From contig JAQUPZ010000006.1 in the NCBI GenBank assembly GCA_028716365.1, positions 1-64,000 on the forward strand: a stretch of 64,000 nucleotides of DNA, written 5' to 3'. The number at the start of each line of letters is the position of its first letter. Within the stretch, counting starts at the first letter, position 1. A program made the translations under genes and the position numbers. Source of the stretch: Kiritimatiellia bacterium (GTDB lineage Bacteria; Verrucomicrobiota; Kiritimatiellia; UBA8416; YA12-FULL-48-11). This document shows, piece by piece, positions 1 through 6,677 of this stretch. Under the pieces are notes generated by a model. It was not told where the DNA came from, made no database searches, and was given only the letters and a program-made list of their open reading frames with translations.

Positions 1-98
1 AGAAACGGGGACAAGGAGAAACGGGGACAAGGAGAAACGGGGACAAGGAGAAACGGGGACAAGGAGAAACGGGGACAAGGAGAAACGGGGACAAGGAG
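1..98. repeat. 16-bp purine-rich tandem repeat
   Basis: Six copies of a 16-bp unit (AGAAACGGGGACAAGG) stand head to tail from the window edge, and the array probably continues upstream. The unit is two 8-mers of the GGRGACAM type that also build the tracts near 28.9, 34.8 and 39.4 kb. There are no spacers, so it is not a CRISPR array. All purines are on the + strand. Confidence 0.95.
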
Positions 99-463
99 AT
101 GGGGAGAGAGGGGAAGAGGTGAGTAGTGGAGTAGTGATGATGACGTTCTCCCCGGAAACTGGACTCCGGGATCAAATCAGGGCCGGCAGGGAATGTCAAT
201 GAAGCTCTGCGGGCTAACGTGTCCGCCATCTTGTCCCGCGTAGCCCCGGCAGAGCGGGAAGCTTCTTTAGCGACGGCGGAAGCCCGCAGTTTCTTCGCGG
301 AATCCGGCGTAGCAAAACCCGCATTCATCCCACGGACTCTAAGTCTGGGGCCTTCTGCGAAGACGGATAAAGTCGGTTCGCTCTTGTATCCGGTACGCTC
401 TCCCTGTTAAATTCAGATTCAGCTTGTACAAACCTGGAAGAATTTTCGAACAAGGAGGCCGTT
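99..463. other. Intergenic, no convincing gene
   Basis: This stretch continues the purine-rich tract to about 130 and then holds a GC-rich segment (about 140-410) with short inverted repeats such as GCGGGAAGCTTC and matching pieces. It resembles the dispersed non-coding repeats elsewhere in the window. A 63-codon open frame at 219-410 has no ribosome site and no recognisable protein character. The last bases hold the AAGGAGG ribosome site of the next gene. Confidence 0.6.
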
Positions 464-733
464 ATGAAGCATGATGACCATGTTATCGTTGGTATTCATG
501 TCAGGAACAGGGTGAAACGTGTACCCGGCATACAGAAGATCCTCACAGCATTTGGTAATTGCATAAAAACCAGGATTGGCCTGCATGATTTGAGCGGCAA
601 ATCCTCCGGCAATGGCGTGATCATTGTCGAAATGGCAGGTTCGAAAAATAAAATCGGCAGTTTCTGTAAAACGTTGAGTCGGCTCGATGGTGTTGAAGTC
701 CAGGCTATGGTTTTTCGACATGATCGAACATGA
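464..733 (+). CDS. TM1266-like ACT-fold regulator of iron-only hydrogenase systems
   Basis: This 89-residue protein resembles the TM1266 family of small ACT-like (ferredoxin-fold) proteins called putative regulators of the iron-only hydrogenase system. The frame shows the usual pattern: an N-terminal strand (VIVGIHVRN), a helix leading to a central strand with I-x-T-R-I-G-L, a second strand (GVIIVEMAG) and a final helix and strand (L-S-R-L-D-G-V-E-V). AAGGAGG lies 7 bases before the ATG. It overlaps the next gene by four bases (ATGA), so the two are translationally coupled. No hydrogenase gene is in the window; any target is probably upstream of it. The family match is by pattern only. Confidence 0.7.
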   Translation: MKHDDHVIVGIHVRNRVKRVPGIQKILTAFGNCIKTRIGLHDLSGKSSGNGVIIVEMAGSKNKIGSFCKTLSRLDGVEVQAMVFRHDRT

Positions 734-1317
734 AGCGTGACCAAAAAGATACCGCCGGTGATGGAAAAAGCTGTACCGTAAAACACGGCATGACTTTTCC
801 GGCCTTCTGCAAAGCGCTGGGCAAGTCGGCTCCCTATATTCATAACCTTCAGACAAAACTTGGACTTTACATTCCCGGCAAAGGCGAGGACTATTCCAGC
901 GCTTACCTTGCTTTCATGCAGATTGTCGTTTCCCTGCGTACATTCAGTATTCCCGTTGATGATATCTGCAGGTTGTTCGAAACAGAAAAGAAACTGCTCA
1001 AGTTATTGAAAATTGATTCGTTAACTCATTCTCGAACGTGGTATCTCGATACCTGCGGTTCGACTTCCGGGGCCTCAAACAGACTGCTTTTGACGAACTA
1101 CGAGATCGATCCTCACATAAAGCCGAATGCAATTCAGTCTAACCTTGATTTCGGCCCCAAGGAAAAGGAATTGTTTTCCGGTCATGAAATGGGTGAAGAT
1201 GCGCGCAGGGTTTTTGATGTTTACCAGAGACAGCACGGGGAAATAATTGAGCGTGTCCGGACTGAAACGCCGGTCCTTGAGCGGGCGCTCGACTGGCTGA
1301 TCAGCGTCACGCAGTAA
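730..1317 (+). CDS. MerR-like DNA-binding protein
   Basis: A 195-residue soluble protein. Residues about 20-90 look like a MerR-type winged helix: a helix-turn-helix (FPAFCKALGKSAPYIHNLQ), a short wing with the G-L-Y-I-P-G-K-G-E-D-Y-S segment where MerR proteins have R-x-Y, and a following helix-rich piece (VVSLRTFSIPVDDICRLF). The rest, about 100 residues, has no motif I recognise. Its start overlaps the stop of the TM1266-like gene, so both are made from one message and may form a sensor and DNA-binding pair. No classical metal-binding cysteine cluster is visible. Confidence 0.55.
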   Translation: MKRDQKDTAGDGKSCTVKHGMTFPAFCKALGKSAPYIHNLQTKLGLYIPGKGEDYSSAYLAFMQIVVSLRTFSIPVDDICRLFETEKKLLKLLKIDSLTHSRTWYLDTCGSTSGASNRLLLTNYEIDPHIKPNAIQSNLDFGPKEKELFSGHEMGEDARRVFDVYQRQHGEIIERVRTETPVLERALDWLISVTQ

Positions 1318-1381
1318 ATTTGAAGAATCCGGAATTTGTGGTGATGAAATACCCGGGAATGTTAATAAGGAGAAAATATTC

Positions 1382-2137
1382 ATGAAAATTCGCTTTTGGT
1401 TGACGTTTGTAACTGCGGCTGTTTTTTTCTGCGGCCAGGGTTTTTCTGCCACCATGGCCGGAGTTGGCGTGCGGGAGGCAGCTTCCTTCGGAGAAATCGA
1501 AAAATGCAGCGTCGGCCTGGGTGCCGAATGGATTAATCGTGACATTGATATAAATCATGTTGGTGATATGAAAAAGCTGGAAGCCCAAACGTTGGATTTA
1601 TTTGTCGGTTATGATGCAAAAGACTGGCTGACCGTGTTTGCAACTTTTGGTTTTGTACAGGTCAAACCTTATGAAACGGCAGGCTATGGTGACAGGCGTG
1701 CAAAAGGTTCGATTGGCCTTCAAGGCAATCTCTGGCAGACAGAGATAGTGGATCCGGATTTCATGACGGGAAAACTGACATTAAAAACTCTCCTGGAATT
1801 CTCAAGGTACCAGGTTGACGAAGAGAAAGCTGACATCAAAGGCCACTGGAACGAATATTCTTTTGCTTTGCCTTTTTGTTATGAGATTTTTACCAATAAT
1901 GAAGGGGACTTGTCACAGGGGCCTTACAGCCTTGCCATTTTGCTGGGCCCGGCCGTTTCGATCATCAATGGAAATGTCGAGGACTCGTTCGGGGAAGAGG
2001 CGCAGATCAGGGAGAAGAAAACATGGGGTATTCTGGGCGGAGTAGATATCTATATATCCCATAATTTTTCTGTCGGTTGCCAGGTGGAATATTTTGATCG
2101 TGCTTCAGTAGGCGGAAATATTATCTATCACTTTTGA
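1382..2137 (+). CDS. Outer-membrane beta-barrel protein
   Basis: A 251-residue protein with a clear Sec signal peptide (hydrophobic residues 7-20, cleavage near FSA at about 23). The mature part alternates polar and aromatic residues in short strands, for example LDLFVGYDAKDWLTVFATFGF and HNFSVGCQVEYFD, and ends in phenylalanine (NIIYHF), the usual C-terminal signal for barrel insertion. AAGGAG lies 10 bases before the ATG. It stands alone, followed by a strong hairpin terminator. The substrate or role cannot be read from the sequence; it may be a small porin-like or OmpW/OmpA-like barrel. Confidence 0.7.
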   Translation: MKIRFWLTFVTAAVFFCGQGFSATMAGVGVREAASFGEIEKCSVGLGAEWINRDIDINHVGDMKKLEAQTLDLFVGYDAKDWLTVFATFGFVQVKPYETAGYGDRRAKGSIGLQGNLWQTEIVDPDFMTGKLTLKTLLEFSRYQVDEEKADIKGHWNEYSFALPFCYEIFTNNEGDLSQGPYSLAILLGPAVSIINGNVEDSFGEEAQIREKKTWGILGGVDIYISHNFSVGCQVEYFDRASVGGNIIYHF

Positions 2138-2155
2138 CGTTAGCAGTACCTTGTA

Positions 2156-2193
2156 AAACGTGAAACCGCAGCATTTGCTGCGGTTTCACGTTT
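2156..2193. terminator. Bidirectional hairpin terminator
   Basis: A perfect 17-bp stem closes a 4-base loop (ATTT), between two convergent genes ending at 2137 and 2224. AAACG-rich and CGTTT ends give A-rich and T-rich flanks, so it can serve both strands. Confidence 0.85.
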
Positions 2194-2223
2194 AAGATTT
2201 AAAATACGCAAGAAGTATTTTAA

Positions 2224-2601
2224 TTACATTACGTCTAATTTCTTGATTGAAAGCAGGGTACTGCCGCCGAGAATCATACCTACAATTTTAACCTTTTTCC
2301 CTTCATATTCCTTCAGCTTGGCAATGGGATAATCCCTGGGCATTCTCCAGTCTTTCTTTTTGCTGTCCGTAAGAAGATAGTATTTTAATTTCTGAATGAC
2401 CTTCCCGTCTTTATCCTTTATTTCCTCTTCTTTTAAGTCCGACATAACTCCGATTAAAGTTATCTCACGGCACTGCATGGCCTCTGCACCTGCATTTGCT
2501 GCCTTCTTGCTGGGCCTCTTTCTAGGAGTGACGTTTGCGGCGAAACCGTTAAACACCATAAACATTCCGACACACATCACAGCAATAACAAACCTTTTCA
2601 T
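2224..2601 (-). CDS. Small secreted protein of unknown function
   Basis: A 125-residue protein with a Sec signal peptide (MKRFVIAVMCVGMFMVFNGFAA, cleavage after about residue 22). The mature part begins with a lysine- and arginine-rich linker and then has about 80 residues of strand-rich sequence (ITLIGVMSD, KYYLLTDSKKKDW, KKVKIVGMILGG, LLSIKKLDVM), like the small OB-type domains found in periplasmic proteins. TGGAGG lies just upstream of the ATG on the minus strand. I do not recognise a named family. It converges on the barrel gene and shares its terminator. Confidence 0.6.
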   Translation of the reverse strand: MKRFVIAVMCVGMFMVFNGFAANVTPRKRPSKKAANAGAEAMQCREITLIGVMSDLKEEEIKDKDGKVIQKLKYYLLTDSKKKDWRMPRDYPIAKLKEYEGKKVKIVGMILGGSTLLSIKKLDVM

Positions 2602-2699
2602 AACTAAACCTCCATCATTATTATGTTCAATTTAAATATAACCAAATTCCCTGGAAACTGCCAGTGAATTCAGAATTTATCTTTAATTATCTTTTATAA

Positions 2700-2865
2700 A
2701 ACCGGGTAGCTGACTGACTCAAGGATCTCCCCCGCAGGTTGTGTTTTTGTCTGGAAGTTTATGGGTGGCCCGGGCGCTCCCTGCCCGCCCCGCACCCGGC
2801 AGGCGGGACGGAGCGCGACGGCCACCTATAACGACATTGACTTTGAGTCAGTCAGCTACCCAGTT
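2700..2865. repeat. MITE-like inverted-repeat element
   Basis: Two 23-base arms (2700-2722 and 2843-2865, one mismatch, core GGTAGCTGACTGACTCAA) enclose about 120 bases that are themselves partly self-complementary (GGGTGGCC...GGCCACC and CTGCCCGCC...GGCAGGCGGG). The whole 166-base unit could fold into one long hairpin. It has no open frame. It may be a non-autonomous transposon remnant or an extragenic palindrome; no clear target duplication is visible. Confidence 0.7.
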
Positions 2866-2983
2866 AAAAAAATGAGTCATGGTTTCTGCCATGTATGTTC
2901 CGATTACAGATGAAATGGAAAATCCTGCATTTTCTGGCAGGAAAAACGGTAAAGCTGATAAAATAATCAGTTTTTGTGCCCTA

Positions 2984-3012
2984 TTGACTTTGAATCGTCA
3001 GAAATATATAAT
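2984..3012 (+). promoter_or_regulatory. Sigma-70-type promoter of the FecR gene
   Basis: TTGACT (2984-2989), a 17-base spacer and a perfect TATAAT (3007-3012) lie 27 bases before the ATG, which has AGGGAGG as its ribosome site. It is one of the best housekeeping-type promoters in the window and probably drives the FecR-like gene as a single transcript ended by the hairpin at 4189. Confidence 0.75.
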
Positions 3013-3038
3013 TTCCAACCGAAATTAGGGAGGTAATT

Positions 3039-4142
3039 ATGCGTGGATATTTTTTAGCGTTATTGAGTATGTGTGTGATGCTGGGAGCTTCGGTCGCGCA
3101 GGCTGTTGAAATCGGCAAGGTTGAGAAATTTGAAGGAATAGCGCGTATTCTGTCCGGGGACAAGGTCACAGATATCAAGGCTGTCGGACAACCGGTATTG
3201 TCCGGGGACAAGATCCAGACTGAACAGGGTAGTGTCGAAATCAAGCTGAATGATGGCGCTGAGATCAAGGTAAAGCCTTTCTCTGTTGTCTCAACCGTGG
3301 AAAAACAGGAAAAGAAAGGTGTTTTCTTCAAGACAACAGAAGATGCACGCCGGGTCACGGCGCATGTCGGCAAGGCCTATTTCAAGTCGGCGGGTCCTTC
3401 CGGCACCAAGAAGAATTATCTCCAGACGCCGACTGCAGTGTGTGCCCTCCGTGGTTCATCCGCAGATTTTGGTGCCAATAACTCACAGTCATTCCTCCAT
3501 ATGTACACGGGCAACTCCAGTACGAGGGGTAATTTCCGATCCGGAAACGTACCTGACTCCAATAGTGCTATTGCCTCAGTTAATGCTGTTTTCAGCGCCA
3601 TTGATGCGGCTGTAAGGGCTGCCAGCCGGGGCATGCTTGCGGCGCAGAGAGCGGCATATGCGGCCCAGAAGGCAGCTGCAGAATCGCTGCTGGGCAATCC
3701 TGACGGAAAAGCCAGGGAGATGGCCAAGGTGGAAGCTGCCTTGGCAGTGGTGCAAATAGCGGTTACGGATATGAAGATTGCCGTTGAAGCTGCCCAGAGA
3801 GCTGTTGCTGCCGCGCAGGCCGCACTGGCGGCCGCCCAGCAGGGTGGCAATGCAGCGGCAATAGCACAGGCGCAGGCGGCCCTGAACAGGGCGACAGCTG
3901 CCCTGGCGGCAATCCAGCAAACACTGGCGCAGATGGAAACCATACTCCAGCAGGCTTTGCAGGCAGCTGCTGCAGACGATGTTAATGGTGTTGTGGGTGC
4001 TGTGGAACAGCTGAATAACGTGCTTAACAACATGAACACACAGCTGAATAATACTGGTGCCAACCTGGTAAGAGATCTTCCTCCTCCGGTTGTGATGGAG
4101 CAGATACGGCCTCTGCCGGCGATTGGGTATGAAAATCAGTAG
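3039..4142 (+). CDS. Secreted FecR-domain protein with long alanine-rich helix
   Basis: This 367-residue protein has a signal peptide (cleavage after AQA, about residue 22). Residues about 25-145 form a FecR-type beta domain: G-x-A-x-I-L-S-G-D, V-L-S-G-D-K-I-Q-T, a segment L-N-D-G-A-E-I-K-V, and the final T-P-T-A-V-C-A-L-R-G-S-S-A-D-F. Residues about 175-330 are extremely rich in alanine and glutamine with near-heptad spacing (AAQRAAYAAQKAAA, AAAIAQAQAALNRATAALAA) and should be a long helix or coiled coil. A proline-rich tail ends the protein. FecR domains in this setting are usually surface or periplasmic; a fibre or spacer role next to the polysaccharide locus is my inference. Own promoter and terminator. 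Confidence 0.75.
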   Translation: MRGYFLALLSMCVMLGASVAQAVEIGKVEKFEGIARILSGDKVTDIKAVGQPVLSGDKIQTEQGSVEIKLNDGAEIKVKPFSVVSTVEKQEKKGVFFKTTEDARRVTAHVGKAYFKSAGPSGTKKNYLQTPTAVCALRGSSADFGANNSQSFLHMYTGNSSTRGNFRSGNVPDSNSAIASVNAVFSAIDAAVRAASRGMLAAQRAAYAAQKAAAESLLGNPDGKAREMAKVEAALAVVQIAVTDMKIAVEAAQRAVAAAQAALAAAQQGGNAAAIAQAQAALNRATAALAAIQQTLAQMETILQQALQAAAADDVNGVVGAVEQLNNVLNNMNTQLNNTGANLVRDLPPPVVMEQIRPLPAIGYENQ

Positions 4143-4188
4143 TTTTTGGGTTGCGCATTTGAGGGTATCCGGGTTTTGACTTGAATGC

Positions 4189-4216
4189 AGGCTCCCGGAC
4201 AAAGGTCCGGGAGCCT
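4189..4216 (+). terminator. Hairpin terminator after the FecR gene
   Basis: A perfect 12-bp stem (AGGCTCCCGGAC) with loop AAAG is followed by GTTTGTTTTC. A second small hairpin (4253-4277, arms GTCCCGAC) follows. This separates the FecR gene from the kinase gene. Confidence 0.8.
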
Positions 4217-4289
4217 GTTTGTTTTCGGAGAAGAATTTTTTGTGACCACGGCGTCCCGACCTCCAGAGAGTCGGGACCGTGTTATGAAA

Positions 4290-4343
4290 CGCCCCGGTAC
4301 CTGCCAGCCAACGGGACTTGGGGCAGGCTGGTAACGGGGCGGC
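4290..4343. repeat. REP-like palindrome, copy 1
   Basis: A GC-rich imperfect palindrome whose halves are CGCCCCGGTACCTGCCAGCC and GGCTGGTAACGGGGCG, separated by a few bases with ACTTGGGG. It matches the palindrome at 6510-6565 nearly base for base, so the two flank the BY-kinase gene. It lies just before the chosen kinase start, which is one reason not to use the earlier ATG at 4318 inside it. Confidence 0.85.
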
Positions 4344-4371
4344 TACAGTTCGAATACTTGGAAATCTGATC

Positions 4372-6393
4372 ATGTCCAGGAAGACAAAACAGAATAACGC
4401 GAATGACCCGCAGGAATCAGGCGGATTGCCGCAGGGGAACCAGCCTGCATCATCGCCGGTCTATTACGGCCCCATGCCTTCATATTATGGCGGCGGCTAC
4501 CCTCTCTACGGCGGGCAGAATGGATTTGAAGATTCTTCATGGGCTGAACTGGCTGAACTCTGCAGGATACTCTGGCTCAAGAAATTTGTTCTGCTGTTGA
4601 TGCTTTGCTTCAGCGCCATCAGCTGGTCGTACTACATATATTCGGCTACGCCGATCTACAGGGCGGAAAGCATTGTTGAGCTCAGCGTACGCCGTCCCAG
4701 AATACTTGGCCAGCAGGATGCCGTTATAGATGACACAAGCCGTGCGGTTCCATCCACTTCCGTAGAACTTTTCAATACTCAGGTTTTAAAGCTTCAGAGT
4801 AATACGCTGAGAAAAAAAGTCATGGATAAAACAAGGCGTTTTTTCCCCGAGTATGCCAATGATGAAGAAAAGCTGGCCGGATATTTTAAAAGAAACGTCA
4901 GCATAGACCTGATCCGGCGTTCCAGCCTTGTGAAAATATCCGTGAAATCGCCCAAGCCTGAGACAGCCGCGGCGATTGCCAATATGTATGCTTCCGAGGG
5001 TATTGAGGCGGTTTACGCAATAAACAGGGACCTGTCAAAGGGTGCGGTTTCCTGGCTTGATTCGCAGATCGCAGCGCAGCGTAAAATGTTGAGCGAGGCG
5101 GAACAGAAACTGCTTGATTTCAGGCAAAAAAACCTGCTGGAGACTCTTGAAGCCCAAAGGGGGGCAATCAAGGAATCGCTTATTGCTTACAGCAAGGAGC
5201 TTACCGAGGCGAACGCGGAACGGGATAAATTGTTGTCGCGTTATACGCTAAACCATCCCGAAGTGAAGACGCAGGACCAGTTGCTTTCTGCCTTGAAGAA
5301 ACAGTATGACGAGAAGATCCGTCTTACTGAGGAGAAAGAGAAAGAAATTGCCAGTGTGCGGACAGAACTGGGAGTACTCGAGCGGGAAAAAGACACCCTG
5401 GAAGTGACATACAGGGGTATTCTCGCGCGAATGGAAGAAGCCAGGCTCTCAGCTGATGAAAAATCTGCCACAATCAAGATCATCGAAACGGCCGATATTC
5501 CTAAGAAACCAATCAGCCCTCGCAAGATGTTGTCTCTGGCGCTGGCGCTGTTCCTGGGCGGATGCGCAGGCGTATTTCTGTCGATGTTGTCCTACAAGCT
5601 GGAGGACCGTATCTGGAGTGATGCCGACGTTGAAAACGACATTGGCCTCAAAGTGCTTGGCAGTGTGCCGCGAACGCCCTGGTTGGCAAGGAAGAAGCTC
5701 GCCTTGATAGGGTTAAAGGATAAATTCAGTATAGCAGCCGAAGCCTTCAGCGGCATCAGGGGGCTGATGGATAAGAATTCCAATGGGAAAACATTTCTTT
5801 TCACGAGCAGTGGACCTCGCGAGGGTAAGACCATATGCAGTTGTAACGTCGCGATTATGTCTGCAAAAAGCGGCATGCATGTCCTGCTTGTTGACCTTGA
5901 TATGAGACGTCCCCAGATCGCCAGAGTTATGAGTGATAGTATTCCCGTTATGGATGATAATTCTGAATGGAGCCTGCTTCATTCATTGTGCGACGCAGAG
6001 CCTCTGCCTTTCAGCAGTATTTGCACCAGGACTGAACTGCCAACTCTTGATGTTGTGGTCAGCCAAATTGCCAGGGATGTTAATCCAGCTGAAGTACTGG
6101 GGACCAAGCGGCTTCGTGAATTCCTTGAATGGGCCGGCAAGAATTATGACCGGGTGATCATTGATTCTCCGCCGCTCGGGGCGGCCAGCGACGCAATGGT
6201 TTTGGGGGGGCTCGTAGACGGGGTTGTGCTTGTTTTCAGGTTCAACAAGACCAAGAAGAGCATTGCCAAGCGATGCATCAGAAAGCTCAATGATGGCGGT
6301 GCGAACATCCTTGGTGCGATCATCAACGATGTTGACCTCAGCCGGGTCGGGCATGAATACGGGCACTATTATGGAAGCGATCGCCGTGGATAG
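4372..6393 (+). CDS. Polysaccharide chain-length determinant fused to BY-kinase (Wzc/CapAB type)
   Basis: A 673-residue inner-membrane protein that sets polysaccharide chain length and works with the Wza-type exporter. After a tyrosine- and glycine-rich N-terminus come TM1 (about 71-91), a Wzz domain with long coiled coils (about 230-380), TM2 (about 386-406) and a cytoplasmic tyrosine kinase. Walker A is GPREGKT (481-487), Walker A' is in VDLDM (about 507-511) and Walker B is VIIDSPP with Asp598. The end has a short tyrosine cluster (EYGHYY) for autophosphorylation. I chose the ATG at 4372 because the 4318 start lies in a palindromic repeat; no strong ribosome site is seen. A copy of its 3' end lies at 7820-7903. 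Confidence 0.92.
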   Translation: MSRKTKQNNANDPQESGGLPQGNQPASSPVYYGPMPSYYGGGYPLYGGQNGFEDSSWAELAELCRILWLKKFVLLLMLCFSAISWSYYIYSATPIYRAESIVELSVRRPRILGQQDAVIDDTSRAVPSTSVELFNTQVLKLQSNTLRKKVMDKTRRFFPEYANDEEKLAGYFKRNVSIDLIRRSSLVKISVKSPKPETAAAIANMYASEGIEAVYAINRDLSKGAVSWLDSQIAAQRKMLSEAEQKLLDFRQKNLLETLEAQRGAIKESLIAYSKELTEANAERDKLLSRYTLNHPEVKTQDQLLSALKKQYDEKIRLTEEKEKEIASVRTELGVLEREKDTLEVTYRGILARMEEARLSADEKSATIKIIETADIPKKPISPRKMLSLALALFLGGCAGVFLSMLSYKLEDRIWSDADVENDIGLKVLGSVPRTPWLARKKLALIGLKDKFSIAAEAFSGIRGLMDKNSNGKTFLFTSSGPREGKTICSCNVAIMSAKSGMHVLLVDLDMRRPQIARVMSDSIPVMDDNSEWSLLHSLCDAEPLPFSSICTRTELPTLDVVVSQIARDVNPAEVLGTKRLREFLEWAGKNYDRVIIDSPPLGAASDAMVLGGLVDGVVLVFRFNKTKKSIAKRCIRKLNDGGANILGAIINDVDLSRVGHEYGHYYGSDRRG

Positions 6394-6509
6394 GGAGTGA
6401 AGTGGGAAGAGAGTGAATGGTGAGTGGTAGATGGTGAGTGGTGAACGGGGCGGTCACTTTATTACTGCACGGCGATGTAACGCCGTGGCTACATTCACAT
6501 CCTGATGTA

Positions 6510-6565
6510 GCCGCCTCGTTACCTGCCAGCCAACGGGGCTTGGGGCAGGCTGGTATCGGGGCGGC
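6510..6565. repeat. REP-like palindrome, copy 2
   Basis: Near-copy of the element at 4290-4343 (ACCTGCCAGCCAACGGG, then TTGGGGCAGGCTGGTA). Just upstream are two further small hairpins (CACGGCG/CGCCGTG at 6466-6485, CTACAT/ATGTAG at about 6490-6510). The 284-base gap between the kinase and the ATPase is almost all palindromic repeat. Confidence 0.85.
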
Positions 6566-6642
6566 TTTATTACACTTCTGCCGGGAAAAGAGAGGTTTAC
6601 ATATCATATAAACACAGTAATATGAATATGTTAAAGAAAAGC

Positions 6643-6673
6643 TTGCAAAATAGAAATATATATTCTATATTTC
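6643..6673 (+). promoter_or_regulatory. Promoter with overlapping palindrome, leaderless start
   Basis: TTGCAA (6643-6648), a 17-base spacer and TATATT (6666-6671) lie only 6 bases before the ATG at 6678, and no ribosome site fits. A palindrome (GAAATATA, 5 bases, TATATTTC; 6653-6673) overlaps the -10 element. This suggests a repressible, leaderless transcript for the ATPase gene. Confidence 0.5.
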
Positions 6674-6677
6674 AAAC

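Noticed and set aside
1..98. Possible CRISPR array
   Set aside because: The 16-base units are strictly head to tail with no spacers and no cas genes anywhere in the window.
219..410. 63-codon open frame on the + strand
   Set aside because: No ribosome site, no promoter, no protein-like pattern, and it lies in a repeat-rich intergenic stretch.
3416..4063. Long antisense frame over the FecR-like gene
   Set aside because: It is a by-product of the alanine-rich GC-biased coding strand; cysteine- and alanine-rich with no start signal.
4318..4371. Earlier kinase start at 4318
   Set aside because: It lies inside the REP-like palindrome shared with 6510-6565, so the 18 extra residues would be repeat sequence.
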